From Belliella filtrata (GTDB lineage: Bacteria > Bacteroidota > Bacteroidia > Cytophagales > Cyclobacteriaceae), in contig NZ_JAKZGP010000001.1 in NCBI RefSeq assembly GCF_022549775.1, positions 275,507-339,506 of the forward strand: a stretch of 64,000 nucleotides of DNA, written 5' to 3'. The position numbers and the translations under genes are program-made. The notes beneath the pieces were generated by a model, which did not search any database, was not told the origin of the DNA, and was given only the letters and a program-made list of their open reading frames with translations. Each line of letters begins with the position of its first letter. Position 1 is the stretch's first letter. Below, piece after piece: positions 63,869 to 64,000 of this stretch.

Positions 63869-64000
63869 TGTGTTTTAACCCACATTGCAGGTTTTAGTCG
63901 AAAAACATAAAATTTCAGTTTATTTTCCGGTTTTTGCCTTCCAATTATCCGTACCCCCCTACGGTTAAAGTTTTTCACGCTCTCCATGAAGCCTTCTTTT

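Larger units (their letters stand above)
63648..64000. other. non-coding right end of the window
   Basis: No gene is supported in these 353 bases. They hold a nested inverted repeat (63768-63805) and a terminator (63821-63868). The last 130 bases show nothing recognisable; a gene could begin beyond the edge. Confidence 0.5.

Overview
The window is AT-rich DNA from a member of the Bacteroidota, most likely a gliding, pigmented marine Cytophagales-type bacterium. Evidence: many outer-membrane TonB-dependent receptors with N-terminal carboxypeptidase-regulatory-like domains, the gliding lipoprotein GldD, promoters of the Bacteroidota type (TTTG-N19-TAnnTTTG), almost no Shine-Dalgarno sequences, and a carotenoid cluster with CruF, CrtZ and CrtW. 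I see no tRNA, rRNA, CRISPR array, prophage or insertion sequence.

Layout. 0-12.8 kb is housekeeping: the start of an asparagine synthase, endonuclease III (nth), an ECF sigma factor with a small partner, an SSB-like OB-fold protein, purine synthesis (purK-purE and, separately, purM), a membrane MutS-like ATPase, a ceramidase-like enzyme, a TatD hydrolase and a ThiF-type tRNA-modification enzyme. 12.9-19.9 kb holds a large outer-membrane barrel protein, a fasciclin protein, CsaA, a Rieske protein, and a minus-strand DUF4286-tspO-tag operon. 19.9-26.7 kb is the carotenoid region: cruF-crtZ-merR, then sigma factor-crtI-crtB-ispH-crtW. The MerR protein keeps the residues that bind vitamin B12 in CarH/LitR photoreceptors, so light control is likely. 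No lycopene cyclase or CrtD is visible.

26.8-38.3 kb carries envelope functions: a TonB receptor with a BamA-like barrel, a Wzi-like protein with a lipoprotein, wecB, HbpS-like, a methyltransferase and a sugar-phosphate transferase. 38.3-43.5 kb holds a tandem universal stress protein, a 2H phosphoesterase, and the DUF6702/HupE/M1-peptidase group. 43.8-59.8 kb mixes glycan use (fucosidase, TonB receptor, Na+ symporter, NahK-like kinase) with an amidase, pseudouridine synthase, SIMPL protein and AEC transporter. 60.0-60.7 kb is a ParDE toxin-antitoxin locus whose toxin is frameshifted. 60.9-63.6 kb is a His-rich exported protein with a TonB receptor, probably for metal uptake.

The most unusual signal is not a gene. 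Sixteen perfect DnaA-box 9-mers (TTATCCACA on either strand) lie between 44.0 and 54.7 kb, mostly inside unrelated coding sequences; I found only three elsewhere. In the middle is a 315-bp non-coding segment, AT-rich on its left and carrying four short related hairpins on its right. This may be the chromosomal origin region or a DnaA-titrating region. Two unannotated 50-residue membrane proteins and a palindrome-marked carotenoid promoter are also reported.
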